Source: Opitutaceae bacterium
GTDB taxonomy: Bacteria > Verrucomicrobiota > Verrucomicrobiia > Opitutales > Opitutaceae
Direction of reading: 5' to 3'
DNA: 64,000 nucleotides
Assembly (NCBI GenBank): GCA_016794785.1
Contig: JAEUHC010000021.1
Span: 62,001 to 126,000 of the forward strand
The notes under the pieces were generated by a model. The model had not been told where the DNA came from and ran no database searches. It saw nothing but the letters and a program-made list of their open reading frames with translations. The position numbers were made by a program, and so were the translations under genes. Below, in pieces: positions 51,897 through 60,358 of the stretch; the stretch's first letter is position 1, and every line of letters starts with the position of its first letter.

Positions 51897-52909
51897 CGCA
51901 GGGCGGTCGCGAGCGTGTCAGCCGCCGCGTGCCAGCGCGGGAGCGGCCGGGCGACGGCCTCGGCCGCGAGACGCGCGATGAGCGCGTCATCGGTGAGGAC
52001 GCGCCGGAGCGCGTCGCACCAAGCGGGCCGATCATTGGGCGGCACGCGGAGGCAGCCGCCGGCGTCGGCGTTTTCGCGGAGCGCCGGCAGGTCGCTGCAC
52101 ACGCACGGCACCCCTTGCCACAGCGATTCGAGCACGGGCAGGCCGCAGCCCTCGGCCAGGGTGGGAAACACCGTGGCGCGGGCGGTCGCGTGGAGCGCGG
52201 CGACCGTGGCATCGTCGGCCGCTTCGTGGAAATGGAGCGCGGGGCCGCGAGTGCGTTGCAGGGCGCGGAGCCGCGCCACGATGGGGCGGCCGAAATGCGG
52301 ATTCACGCGGCCGACAAGGTGCAGCTCGAAGGCGAGGCCCTCGGACCAGAGCGCCTCGCAGGCTTCGAGGAGCAGGGCTTGGTTTTTCCGTGGCTCGACG
52401 ATGCCCACGCAGAGGAGCCGCGCAGCGCGGGGCGCGGGGCGGGAGGTGACGCGGGGCGAGCCGGCGTGGTCCGCGCCGAGGGCGAGCACATCGACGGGCG
52501 GAAACTTCTCGAGGCCCGCCCAGCGCCAATAACCGAGCAGATCGTCGCGGCTGGCGGCGGAGACCGCCCAGACGCGATCGAACTGCGCGAGCAGCTTCAT
52601 GTAGCCGGGGTGGCGCGCGACCGACTGCGGCCACGTGATGTGCGGGTGGCGCAGGGGAATCGCGTCGTGAAACACCGCGGCGAGCCGGCAGCGCCGGGTG
52701 GCGAGAAACGCGGAGAATCCCGGGCGCTCCTCCTCCGAGAAAAGCTCGGTCGTGAGGAACCAGTCGCCGGGCCCGGCGCGGCGCGCGGCGTCGTCCCAGG
52801 CCGCAGCCGAGGCGCGCGGGCCGAGTTCATCGCGCAGGCGCGCGCTCACGCGGGTGAGGCCGGAGCGGTGGCTGGCGGCGCCGGTCTTGGTGGTGTCGAA
52901 AAAAATCAT
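51893..52909 (-). CDS. Family 4 glycosyltransferase
   Basis: 338 residues. The C-terminal GT-B domain has LLCVGIVEPRKNQALLLEAC, LHLVGRVNPHFG and the E(x7)E-like FPTLAEGCGLPVLESLWQGVPCVCSD. The N-terminal half (GLTRVSARLRDELGP, VFHDAIPLRHPH) fits RfaB-like family 4 enzymes. It probably adds a sugar to a lipid or polysaccharide acceptor. It is the last gene of the acyl/glycolipid operon and overlaps the upstream GT4 gene by 4 bases (ATGA). Confidence 0.85.
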   Translation of the reverse strand: MIFFDTTKTGAASHRSGLTRVSARLRDELGPRASAAAWDDAARRAGPGDWFLTTELFSEEERPGFSAFLATRRCRLAAVFHDAIPLRHPHITWPQSVARHPGYMKLLAQFDRVWAVSAASRDDLLGYWRWAGLEKFPPVDVLALGADHAGSPRVTSRPAPRAARLLCVGIVEPRKNQALLLEACEALWSEGLAFELHLVGRVNPHFGRPIVARLRALQRTRGPALHFHEAADDATVAALHATARATVFPTLAEGCGLPVLESLWQGVPCVCSDLPALRENADAGGCLRVPPNDRPAWCDALRRVLTDDALIARLAAEAVARPLPRWHAAADTLATALR

Positions 52910-54159
52910 GGCGTCGCGGTGGCGACGGCGGCGGCCGTTTCCGCGGCGGGCACGGCGAGGGTGCGCTCGAAGTGACTGAGCAGACGGCGGGCGTTCTTGT
53001 GGGCGTCGAAGTTTTCCTCGACCCAACGGCGCGCGGCGGCGCGGAGTTTTTCCGCAAACACGTCGTCGTGCGAGAGCCGGCGCAGCGCGGAGACCCAGTC
53101 GGCGGACTGGGTCACCGGCACGACGTAGCCCGTGATGCCCTGGGTGACGGCTTCGGTGGTGGCGGCGGCGGGCGAAGTCACGACGAGCACACCCGCGGCC
53201 ATGGCCTCGGGGATGACGTTGGGCAGGCCGTCGCGATCACCGCTCGGGGCGATGACGCCGGTGTGCAGCAGCACATCGGCCCACGCGAGCTGGCTCCAGA
53301 CTTCGTGCTGGGGCAGATGGCCGGTGAACGTCACGTGGCCGGCGATGCCGAGGTGGCCGGCGAGGCGCTCCAGCTCGGCGCGCAGCGGACCGTCGCCCAC
53401 GATGCGCGCGGCAAACGGCACGCCCGCGGCGTGGAGCGCGGCATAGATGCGCAGCTGGTGATCGAGGCCCTTTTTCTCGACGAGGCGCGCCACGCAGACG
53501 AGGTGGAGCGGCGAGCGGCCCGCGCGCAGCGCCTTCATCGTGGGGAGGCGATCGAGCCCGCGGCGGATGCAGAGGGCGCGGTCCGCGGGCACGCCCCGCT
53601 CGATCAGGGTGCGGCGACCCATCTCGGTCGAAGTGTGGACGAAAGCCGCGGGGGCGAGTTTTTCCTCCAGCCACCAGTCGCCGCCGTGCTCATAGATGTC
53701 GTAGGCGTGGGCGCCGGCGCTGTAGCGGTGTCCGTCGAGCCGCCAGAGCAGCCAGGCGGCGGTGGCGGGAGCACCGCCCCAGGCGGCGTGGACGAGGGCG
53801 GGCGGGTTTTTCCGGAACTCGCGCGCGTAGAGGCAGGCGAAGCCGGCCCCGAGCATGTTTTCCCAAAAATTGATCCACGATGGGGCGCGTCGCGTGAAGA
53901 GCCCGTGCAGCACCTGGCGGAGCACGGCGGGCCGACGCCAGGATTCGTAGGGAATCATCCACAGCAGGGTGAGGAGGCGCCACTTGTTGAACGAGGCGAC
54001 GGGCAGCCCGCGGAACGTGCCGCCGCCGCCCCACAGGGAATAAATCCGGAGTCCGACCCCGTGCTGTCGCATCGCGATGATCTCGCGCTGGAGGAACGTC
54101 TCCGTGTTTTTCGGAAACGTGGTGAAGAGATAGGCGATGACGGGCGGCGCGGCGGACAA
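52906..54159 (-). CDS. Family 4 glycosyltransferase
   Basis: 417 residues. The GT-B layout is clear: an N-terminal acceptor domain (YLFTTFPKNTETFLQREI, HAYDIYEHGGDWWLEEKL), then LVCVARLVEKKGLDHQLRIY, RIVGDGPLRAELERLAG and PEAMAAGVLVVTSPAAATTEAV. It resembles enzymes of colanic-acid or glycolipid assembly. Its ATG begins 53 bases after the MGDG-synthase-like gene, and its stop overlaps the next GT4 gene. It probably extends the glycan made by that operon. Confidence 0.88.
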   Translation of the reverse strand: MSAAPPVIAYLFTTFPKNTETFLQREIIAMRQHGVGLRIYSLWGGGGTFRGLPVASFNKWRLLTLLWMIPYESWRRPAVLRQVLHGLFTRRAPSWINFWENMLGAGFACLYAREFRKNPPALVHAAWGGAPATAAWLLWRLDGHRYSAGAHAYDIYEHGGDWWLEEKLAPAAFVHTSTEMGRRTLIERGVPADRALCIRRGLDRLPTMKALRAGRSPLHLVCVARLVEKKGLDHQLRIYAALHAAGVPFAARIVGDGPLRAELERLAGHLGIAGHVTFTGHLPQHEVWSQLAWADVLLHTGVIAPSGDRDGLPNVIPEAMAAGVLVVTSPAAATTEAVTQGITGYVVPVTQSADWVSALRRLSHDDVFAEKLRAAARRWVEENFDAHKNARRLLSHFERTLAVPAAETAAAVATATP

Positions 54160-54212
54160 GGTGGCGCGAAGTTAGAGGGCCGCGTGCGCCGCGGCCAAGC
54201 GCATTGATGGCG

Positions 54213-55469
54213 CTATGTCGCAGCCGGGCCGTCGATGAACGGCGCGCGCGAGCTGGCCGGGCCGCCCGTGCGCTCAGGCGGGAAAGGGCGGCGGCGGAGC
54301 TTGGCGCCGGCGACCTCGTTGCCGAGCGCGACGAGTTCGTCGATGATCACGGTGGGGTCCTCCTCGTAGCGGAGCTTCAGGAAATTGGCGCGCGTCGCGG
54401 CGTAGGCGGCGGGATCGGCCATCCACGTGTCGATGATGCGGGCGAACTCGGCGGCGGACTCGATTTTCTGGGAGGCCGCGCCGTTGCGGAAAAATTTCCA
54501 CGTAAGGGCCTCCTGCGGCATGATGCCGCCAAAGGCATTGAAGATGATCGGGCAGCGGAAGTGCAGGGCCTTGGCGCAGGTGGTTGTGCCGCCGCGCGTG
54601 ACGATCGCGTCGCTGGCCTGCATGAGGAGGTGGACGGAGTCGGAGTAGCCCTCGATGTAGCACAGGAACTCCGGGTGCAGGGTGCGCCAATGGATGAGCT
54701 CGTTGTAGGCCTCCTTGTTGCGGCCGCAGATGATGATCGCCTGGATGCGGGCGGCGTGGGCGAGGAGGGCGGGCAGGAGGGCGAGGTGGTTGTTGGCGCC
54801 ATTGCCGCCGGTCGCGAGGAAGACGGTGAACCGATCGTGATCGAGGCCGAGGCGGCGCGTGCGGAAGAGGCGGCGGTCGTCGGCGCTGAGCGTCTCAAGG
54901 TGCGAGCGGGGGCGCATGAGGTAGCCGCGCACGCGGCTCTTGTCCGGCGGGATGCCGCACTTGACCGCGTAGTCGCGCGCCGTGGGCGTGCGCGAGACGT
55001 AAAGATCGGCGCTGGGTTCGATCCAGTTGCGCGAGTAGCCCCAGCCGCCGGAGAACTCGCCGCAGTAGGTGGCGCAGCGCACTTGGTCGGGACCGAGGGT
55101 TTTGCGTGCGAGCTGAAAGAAGCCGCGATTGAGGCAATCGTGGACGCTGAAGACCAGGTGCGGCCGGTAGTCGCGCAGCACGCCGATGTAGTAGGCGGCG
55201 CCGAAGGTGACGCGGCGGCGATTGAGCCAGCTCAGCAGCTCGACGAGGGCGAAGAAGACCTTGTGCAGCCACGGGGCGACGCGCTGGATTTGGTTGTAGA
55301 GGTTCACGCCCGTGCGGTTCACGACGGAGGATTTCTCCAGCATCTGCTCGATGCGCACATCGACGTCGTGGCGGTAGAGCTGGAAGCACCACTCGGCAAA
55401 CGCCTCCGCGCGGGCGTCGTGCCCGCCGCCGGTGCTCGATGTCAGGACGAGGATGCGAAGCTTGGGCAT
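54213..55469 (-). CDS. MGDG-synthase-like glycosyltransferase (GT28)
   Basis: 418 residues. The N-terminal MGDG_synth domain begins LVLTSSTGGGHDARAEAFAEW and includes LYNQIQRVAPWLHKVFFALVEL. The C-terminal domain has GGNGANNHLALLPALL, ASDAIVTRGGTTTCAKAL and FGGIMPQEALTW. Such enzymes add galactose or glucose from UDP-sugars to diacylglycerol. It is encoded 7 bases after the SDR gene, within the ACP/ketoacyl-synthase operon, so a glycolipid acceptor made by that operon is plausible. The true acceptor is unknown. Confidence 0.82.
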   Translation of the reverse strand: MPKLRILVLTSSTGGGHDARAEAFAEWCFQLYRHDVDVRIEQMLEKSSVVNRTGVNLYNQIQRVAPWLHKVFFALVELLSWLNRRRVTFGAAYYIGVLRDYRPHLVFSVHDCLNRGFFQLARKTLGPDQVRCATYCGEFSGGWGYSRNWIEPSADLYVSRTPTARDYAVKCGIPPDKSRVRGYLMRPRSHLETLSADDRRLFRTRRLGLDHDRFTVFLATGGNGANNHLALLPALLAHAARIQAIIICGRNKEAYNELIHWRTLHPEFLCYIEGYSDSVHLLMQASDAIVTRGGTTTCAKALHFRCPIIFNAFGGIMPQEALTWKFFRNGAASQKIESAAEFARIIDTWMADPAAYAATRANFLKLRYEEDPTVIIDELVALGNEVAGAKLRRRPFPPERTGGPASSRAPFIDGPAAT

Positions 55470-55476
55470 GGGGAGA

Positions 55477-56295
55477 TCAACCGGCGTCGAAGTAGCGCGC
55501 CTGCACGTGGCGACGCAACGGGAGGGAGCCCAAGCGGGCGAGCAAGGGTGCCGCCACCGCCTGCGAAAAGCGACCCATGCGCACCGTGCCGCTGCGGCGG
55601 CGCAACAGGGCGCGGCGCAACGCGGCGGCGGCGTGCGCCGGCGCGTGGCCCTGGGCCATCATTTTCTCGAAGGCGGCCCACGCGCGCTTCATGCGCGGCG
55701 TTGCGGCGGCCTGCGGGTGGCGCACCGAGGTGTCGATCTCGGTGCGGTAGTCGCCGGGGCGCACGTCGAGCACGACGACCCCGGTGCCCGCGGTCTCGGT
55801 GATGAGGCTTTCGCTGAGGGCGGAGAGGCCGGACTTGGCGATGTTGTAGGCGCTCTGGAAGGGCAGGGGAAACTCGGCGGCCAGCGACGAAATGTTGACG
55901 AGCGCGCCGCGCTGCCGCGCCAGCATGCCGGGCAGCGCGGCGTGCGCGAGGCGGGCGGGATTGAGGAGCATCACGGCCAGCTGCTCCTCCCAGACGGAAA
56001 AATCCGCGCCCGCGAATTCCGCGAACACCCCGAAGCCGGCGTTGTTGATCAGTAGGTCGAAGCCGCCGGCCGCGCGGTCGGCGCGGCGAAAGGTTTCCAG
56101 CGCCGCGGGTCCGTCGCGCAGATCGAGGGCGACGGACTCCAGCCCCGCGATGGGCGCGAGCCGCGCCAGTTCGCGCGAGGTGCCCCAGACGCGCACGCCC
56201 TCGGTGAGCAGCATCTCGGCAAAGGCGCGGCCGAGGCCGGTGCTCGCTCCGGTGACGAAAGCAGTGCGGTAGAAATCGGAAACGCGGGCGGGCAC
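55477..56295 (-). CDS. Short-chain dehydrogenase/reductase
   Basis: 272 residues of the classical SDR family. The cofactor motif is VTGASTGLGRAFAE, followed by LLINNAGFGVF and the catalytic Ser/Tyr/Lys in ISSLAAEFPLPFQSAYNIAKSG. In this operon it could be the ketoreductase working between the ketoacyl synthase and dehydratase. Its sequence is closer to general DltE/SDR proteins than to FabG, so the substrate is uncertain. Its ATG begins 4 bases after the synthase stop. Confidence 0.86.
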   Translation of the reverse strand: MPARVSDFYRTAFVTGASTGLGRAFAEMLLTEGVRVWGTSRELARLAPIAGLESVALDLRDGPAALETFRRADRAAGGFDLLINNAGFGVFAEFAGADFSVWEEQLAVMLLNPARLAHAALPGMLARQRGALVNISSLAAEFPLPFQSAYNIAKSGLSALSESLITETAGTGVVVLDVRPGDYRTEIDTSVRHPQAAATPRMKRAWAAFEKMMAQGHAPAHAAAALRRALLRRRSGTVRMGRFSQAVAAPLLARLGSLPLRRHVQARYFDAG

Positions 56296-56299
56296 GGCT

Positions 56300-57562
56300 T
56301 CAGGCGACCCGCTTGAACACCAGCGCGACGTTGGCGCCGCCGAATCCGCTGCTGTTTTTCACGACGATCCCGGCCGGCCGGTTTTCGGTGGCGCGGGGGA
56401 GGTTGAGGTCCGCGCACTCGGGATCGACCTGTGTGAGGTGCGCGCAGCCCGGAATAAAACCGTCGCGCAGCGCGAGTGCGCAGAAGGCGCTCTCCATGGC
56501 GCCGGCGAGCGAGAGGCCGTGGCCGGTGAGGGCCTTGGTGCTGCTTACGGCGACGCGGGGGAGGTGGTCTTTGAAAACGGTGCGCAGTGCGCGGGCCTCG
56601 GAGACATCGCCGATGAGCGTGGAGGTGGCGTGGGCGTTGACGTAGTCCACCTGCGCCGGAGCAACCGCGGAGGCGCGGAGGGCGTTAGTCATCGCCGCGG
56701 CTGAGCCGCTGCCCTCGGGGTGCGAGATGGCGACATTCCAGCCGTCGGAGGCCTGGCCCCAGCCGAGGACCTCGGCGTAGGGTCGCACGCCGCGGCGGGC
56801 GACTTCGTCTTCGCTTTCGAGCACGAGCGTGACCGATCCGCCGGTGCCGACGAAGCCATCGCGTCCGGCGTCGAACGGCCGCGAGGCGAGGTTGGGATCG
56901 GTTTGCAGGGAGAGAGTCCGCATGCCGGCGAAGGGGAGGATGGCGTCCGTGTTTCCATCCTCGGCGCCGACGACGAACATCCGCTTCTGCCGGCCGAGCG
57001 CGATGTCGTCGAACGCGTAGCCGAGAGCGTGGGCCGAGGAAGCGCAGGCGGAGGAGAAGCCGCAGGAGGCGCCCTGGATCTTGAAGGCGGCGATGAGATT
57101 GAAGTTCAAAGTGCCTGCGATGGAGGCGACGATGCCTAGGGGGGAGCAGCGCATCACGCCGACTTTGGTGAGGCGGTCGTGATGATGATGGAGCAGGTAG
57201 GGCGAGCCAGCCGAGGCGGCGTAGAGGCCGGTATCGGGCTGGGAGATGTCGGAGTCGGCGAGTTTAGCGTCGGCGATGGCCTGAACCATCGCGCAATGGG
57301 CAAAGAGTCCGTTGGGCGCCATCGTGCGCAGGAGCTCGCGCTTGATTTTGTAGGCGGCGGGAAAGGTCCAGTCCTCAGGATCGGTGGAATCGGTCGTGAA
57401 GTCCTTGATGGTGCCGACGATCTTGACCGGGATGTCGGGCTTTTGAAACGGCGGATAGACCTCGAAGCCGTGCCGGAGCTCGCGGAGGTGGCGGGTGACG
57501 GTCGTGGCGTCGTTGCCAATGCTGGTGACGAAACCGAGGCCGGTGATGAAGACTCTGGGCAT
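56300..57562 (-). CDS. Beta-ketoacyl-ACP synthase, FabF/FabB type
   Basis: 420 residues. The catalytic set is complete: C173 (SSACASSAH), H311 (NAHATST), K343 and H348 (STKALTGHG). It condenses malonyl-ACP with an acyl chain. The insertion PYLLHHHHDRLTKV near residue 122 is unusual. It differs from the histidine-less relative at 4407. It lies between the ACP-dehydratase fusion and the SDR gene, together forming most of a type II fatty-acid or polyketide cycle. The start at 57562 fits the N-terminal family sequence MPRVFITGLGFV. Confidence 0.9.
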   Translation of the reverse strand: MPRVFITGLGFVTSIGNDATTVTRHLRELRHGFEVYPPFQKPDIPVKIVGTIKDFTTDSTDPEDWTFPAAYKIKRELLRTMAPNGLFAHCAMVQAIADAKLADSDISQPDTGLYAASAGSPYLLHHHHDRLTKVGVMRCSPLGIVASIAGTLNFNLIAAFKIQGASCGFSSACASSAHALGYAFDDIALGRQKRMFVVGAEDGNTDAILPFAGMRTLSLQTDPNLASRPFDAGRDGFVGTGGSVTLVLESEDEVARRGVRPYAEVLGWGQASDGWNVAISHPEGSGSAAAMTNALRASAVAPAQVDYVNAHATSTLIGDVSEARALRTVFKDHLPRVAVSSTKALTGHGLSLAGAMESAFCALALRDGFIPGCAHLTQVDPECADLNLPRATENRPAGIVVKNSSGFGGANVALVFKRVA

Positions 57563-57646
57563 GCGGCGTGTAAGCACCGCAGTGAAGCCTTTGCTCCCTG
57601 ACGGTCAACGCGGGAGGCGGAATGGTTATTCCGCGGCCCGGCGAGG

Positions 57647-58630
57647 TCAGGCGTTGATGGCCACACGCAGCGGGGGCGTGACGGCGGCGGGCGTGGTCCC
57701 GTTGGAGCCGGGCGCGTGCCCGACCGCGCTGATCGGCACCGGAGCCTCGGCGGCCTCGACGATCCCGAAGGTGAGCGTGATCTCCTCGGCGATGACGGCC
57801 TTTTCCTGACCGACGCGAATCGAGCCCTCGAAGGTGGCCAGCGGCATCTTCATGCGCTTGGGCTTGATCGAGAGGGTGAGGATGTCGCCGGGCTTGCAGA
57901 TGCGGTGGGCGCGCACGCCTTCGCAGCCGGTGAAGAAAATGGTCTGGGGACTGACGACCTTGCCCGGCTCGGTCGGTGCGCCTTCGAGGAGATAGAGCAC
58001 CGCGAGCTGGCCGAGGGCCTCGAGCATGATCGAGGCGGGCATGACGGGGTTGTCCTTGAAGTGGCCCTGCAGGAAGAACTCCTGGCCGGTGATCTTGTAT
58101 TTGCCGTTGGCGGAGGCGGAGCTGACCGAGGCTTCGTTGAGGAAAAGGAAAGGCGGTTGGATCGGCATCACGGCCGCCACGTGCTCGATGGGGATGAACT
58201 TCGTGGGCTTGGGGAGGGGCAGGCCGCGAATCTTGCAGTCGATGAAGGTCTTCACGTCGCCGACGGTGCGCAGGTTGCGCAGCTCATCGTTGTTGATCGT
58301 CATCTGGAGGACGTCCTCCACGAGGATGACGATTTCCATCATCGTCAGGGAATCGATCCCGAGATCTTCGATGAGCCGAAGGTCGTCGTCGGCATCCTTG
58401 AGCTTCATCCGCAGGTCGGGCTCCACGAAACGCTCGATCACGCCGATGACGACGGCGGGGACGTGCTCGGGATTGGCGGTCTTGCGGAACTGCACTGCCG
58501 CTTCAAAAGTGGATGGGGAGCAGCGTTTTAATGCCTCGCGCAACGCCACTTCATCCTCGGGGGCGAATGGCTTCGGCGTCATCGGGGCCGACTTGTGTGC
58601 GCCCGCACTGGTGGAAACTGCATCTGGCAT
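57647..58630 (-). CDS. Acyl carrier protein fused to a FabZ-type dehydratase
   Basis: 327 residues. Residues about 55-135 form an ACP with the phosphopantetheine serine S94 (LGIDSLTMMEI). Residues about 145-310 are a hot-dog dehydratase with H190 and E204 in GHFKDNPVMPASIMLEALGQ, matching the FabZ pair. An N-terminal extension and a proline-rich C-terminal tail (SNGTTPAAVTPPL) are present. ACP and FabZ are usually separate proteins; fusing them could tether the substrate to the dehydratase. It is the first gene of the six-gene minus-strand operon and begins 166 bases from a divergent GT4 gene. Confidence 0.88.
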   Translation of the reverse strand: MPDAVSTSAGAHKSAPMTPKPFAPEDEVALREALKRCSPSTFEAAVQFRKTANPEHVPAVVIGVIERFVEPDLRMKLKDADDDLRLIEDLGIDSLTMMEIVILVEDVLQMTINNDELRNLRTVGDVKTFIDCKIRGLPLPKPTKFIPIEHVAAVMPIQPPFLFLNEASVSSASANGKYKITGQEFFLQGHFKDNPVMPASIMLEALGQLAVLYLLEGAPTEPGKVVSPQTIFFTGCEGVRAHRICKPGDILTLSIKPKRMKMPLATFEGSIRVGQEKAVIAEEITLTFGIVEAAEAPVPISAVGHAPGSNGTTPAAVTPPLRVAINA

Positions 58631-58796
58631 TGTTCGTCCGTTGTATGGAAGCGGGGGGATCATTGTAAACCCCTTATTTCGGGCCGAAGTGTAACTGCAA
58701 AGTCACCCGGTGCATGGATATTGCCGGTCGATGGTAGGCCGCAGCGGTGTTTCACGCTCGACCATCGCGCGCTCTGTGCCACTTCCGAATCCGCGC

Positions 58797-59960
58797 ATGA
58801 GCGCCGTTGCCTCATCCAATCCCGTCGATCAGCCGGTCTATTTGATCACGCACGAATTCTACCCGAAGCGTGGCGGCATCGCCACGTTTGCCGAAGAGAT
58901 GGCCCGGGCCTCGGCGGCGCTGGGTTACGATGTCGAGGTCTGGGCCCAGTCCGCACCGGTGGGCGCCGAGAAGGCTGACTGGCCGTTTCGCCTGCGTCGC
59001 CTGCCGCTGAAAGGCACCCACGATCTGGCCTGCCAGTTCCGTCTGGCACGCGAACTCATCCGGCACCGGCGCGGCCTGCGGCATGCGACAGTCTATCTGC
59101 CGGAGCCAGGACCGATGCTGGCGATGATGTTGCTGCAGTTTTTCCACACCTTCCGGCCGCGGCGGCTCGTCCTGACGTTTCACGGCTCGGAAATCCTCAA
59201 GTTTGCCGGCAGCCCATGGCGCCGGTGGCTGGCGCGCGGCCTCATCCGCCATGCGACGCGCATCAGCACGCTCAGCACCTACACCCAGGAGTTGCTGCTC
59301 GGCCATTTCCCAGAAGCGGCCGACAAGACCTACCTCACGCCCGGTGCGCTGCGGTCGGACTTCGCGGTCGTGCCGGTGCGGCCCGACACGGACCGCCCCA
59401 AGATCGTCGTTCTTACCGTGGGCCGGCTCCATCCCCGCAAGGGCCAGCTGCTCACCTTGCAGGCGCTCCAGATGCTCCCGCCTGAGCTGCGCGCCCGGCT
59501 CGAATACTGGATCGTGGGCGGGCAGAGCAAAGGCAACTACGAGCGCCAGCTCCGCGCGGCCGGCGCGGTTGCCCCGGACCTCACCGTGCGGTTTTTCGGC
59601 AATCTTCCGGACGAGGAGCTGGCCGGCATTTACGAGGGCGCGGACATCTTCGCGATGACCAGTGTCAACCACGGCCGGAGCGTCGAGGGCTTTGGCCTCG
59701 TCTATCTGGAAGCGGCGGCGCACGGATTGCCCGTCGTGGCGCATGATGTCGGCGGCGTGGCGGATGCCGTGGCCGATGGCGTGACGGGCCTGCTCGTCCC
59801 GCCCGGTCGGCCGGTGCAGCTCGCGGCGGCCTTCGAAAAACTCATCCACGATGGGGCGTTGCGGAAAAAACTCGGGGCCGCCGGCCGCGAGTGGGCGAAG
59901 CGCAACTGCTGGAAGGTCTCCGCCGCCGCGCTCTTCAATCCCGAATCGGCCGCGCCATGA
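58797..59960 (+). CDS. Family 4 glycosyltransferase
   Basis: 387 residues. It begins like PimB-type GT4 enzymes (YLITHEFYPKRGGIATFAEEMARA), with LVLTFHGSEILKFAG, VLTVGRLHPRKGQLLTLQAL and GFGLVYLEAAAHGLPVVAHDVGGVADAV. Such enzymes often mannosylate or glucosylate lipids. It is divergent from the ACP-dehydratase operon and overlaps the thioesterase gene by 4 bases, so both flanking units appear to share a task. The ATG at 58797 fits the family start. Confidence 0.88.
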   Translation: MSAVASSNPVDQPVYLITHEFYPKRGGIATFAEEMARASAALGYDVEVWAQSAPVGAEKADWPFRLRRLPLKGTHDLACQFRLARELIRHRRGLRHATVYLPEPGPMLAMMLLQFFHTFRPRRLVLTFHGSEILKFAGSPWRRWLARGLIRHATRISTLSTYTQELLLGHFPEAADKTYLTPGALRSDFAVVPVRPDTDRPKIVVLTVGRLHPRKGQLLTLQALQMLPPELRARLEYWIVGGQSKGNYERQLRAAGAVAPDLTVRFFGNLPDEELAGIYEGADIFAMTSVNHGRSVEGFGLVYLEAAAHGLPVVAHDVGGVADAVADGVTGLLVPPGRPVQLAAAFEKLIHDGALRKKLGAAGREWAKRNCWKVSAAALFNPESAAP

Positions 59961-60358
59961 TCGTCTCGCGCACACAGATTGTCGTCCGCTACGCGGAGAC
60001 GGACATGATGGGCGTCGTCTACCACGGCAATTTTCTGCCGTGGTTTGAGGTCGGCCGCACCACTCTGCTCAAGGAGCTGGGGCTCCCGTATCGTCAGCTC
60101 GAAGCCGAGGGCTTCCGCCTGCCCGTGCTCGAAGTCGGCGTGAAATACCTCCGCCCTGCGCTTTACGACGACACCGTGACGATTGTGACGACGTTGCGGG
60201 AAAAGCCATTGCTCCGCATCCGGCTCGAGTATGAGGCGCGCCGCGGGAACGAGCTGCTCGCGACCGGCCACACGGTCCACGCATTCATCGATCGCGAGGG
60301 TAAACCGGTGCGCCCGCCGGCCTCGGCGGTGGCGGTGTTTGGCGCGGCCTTCAAGTAG
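59957..60358 (+). CDS. YbgC/4HBT-type acyl thioesterase
   Basis: 133 residues of the hot-dog fold. The active-site motif is YAETDMMGVVYHGNFLPWFEVGR, with the catalytic D16 and the Tyr-His pair that follow. Members hydrolyse acyl-CoA or acyl-ACP. It is co-translated with the upstream GT4 gene (ATGA overlap). Beside the ACP, synthase and dehydratase genes, release of a finished acyl chain is a natural role, though YbgC also occurs in the Tol-Pal operon of other bacteria. It converges on queG, overlapping by 8 bases. Confidence 0.88.
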   Translation: MIVSRTQIVVRYAETDMMGVVYHGNFLPWFEVGRTTLLKELGLPYRQLEAEGFRLPVLEVGVKYLRPALYDDTVTIVTTLREKPLLRIRLEYEARRGNELLATGHTVHAFIDREGKPVRPPASAVAVFGAAFK

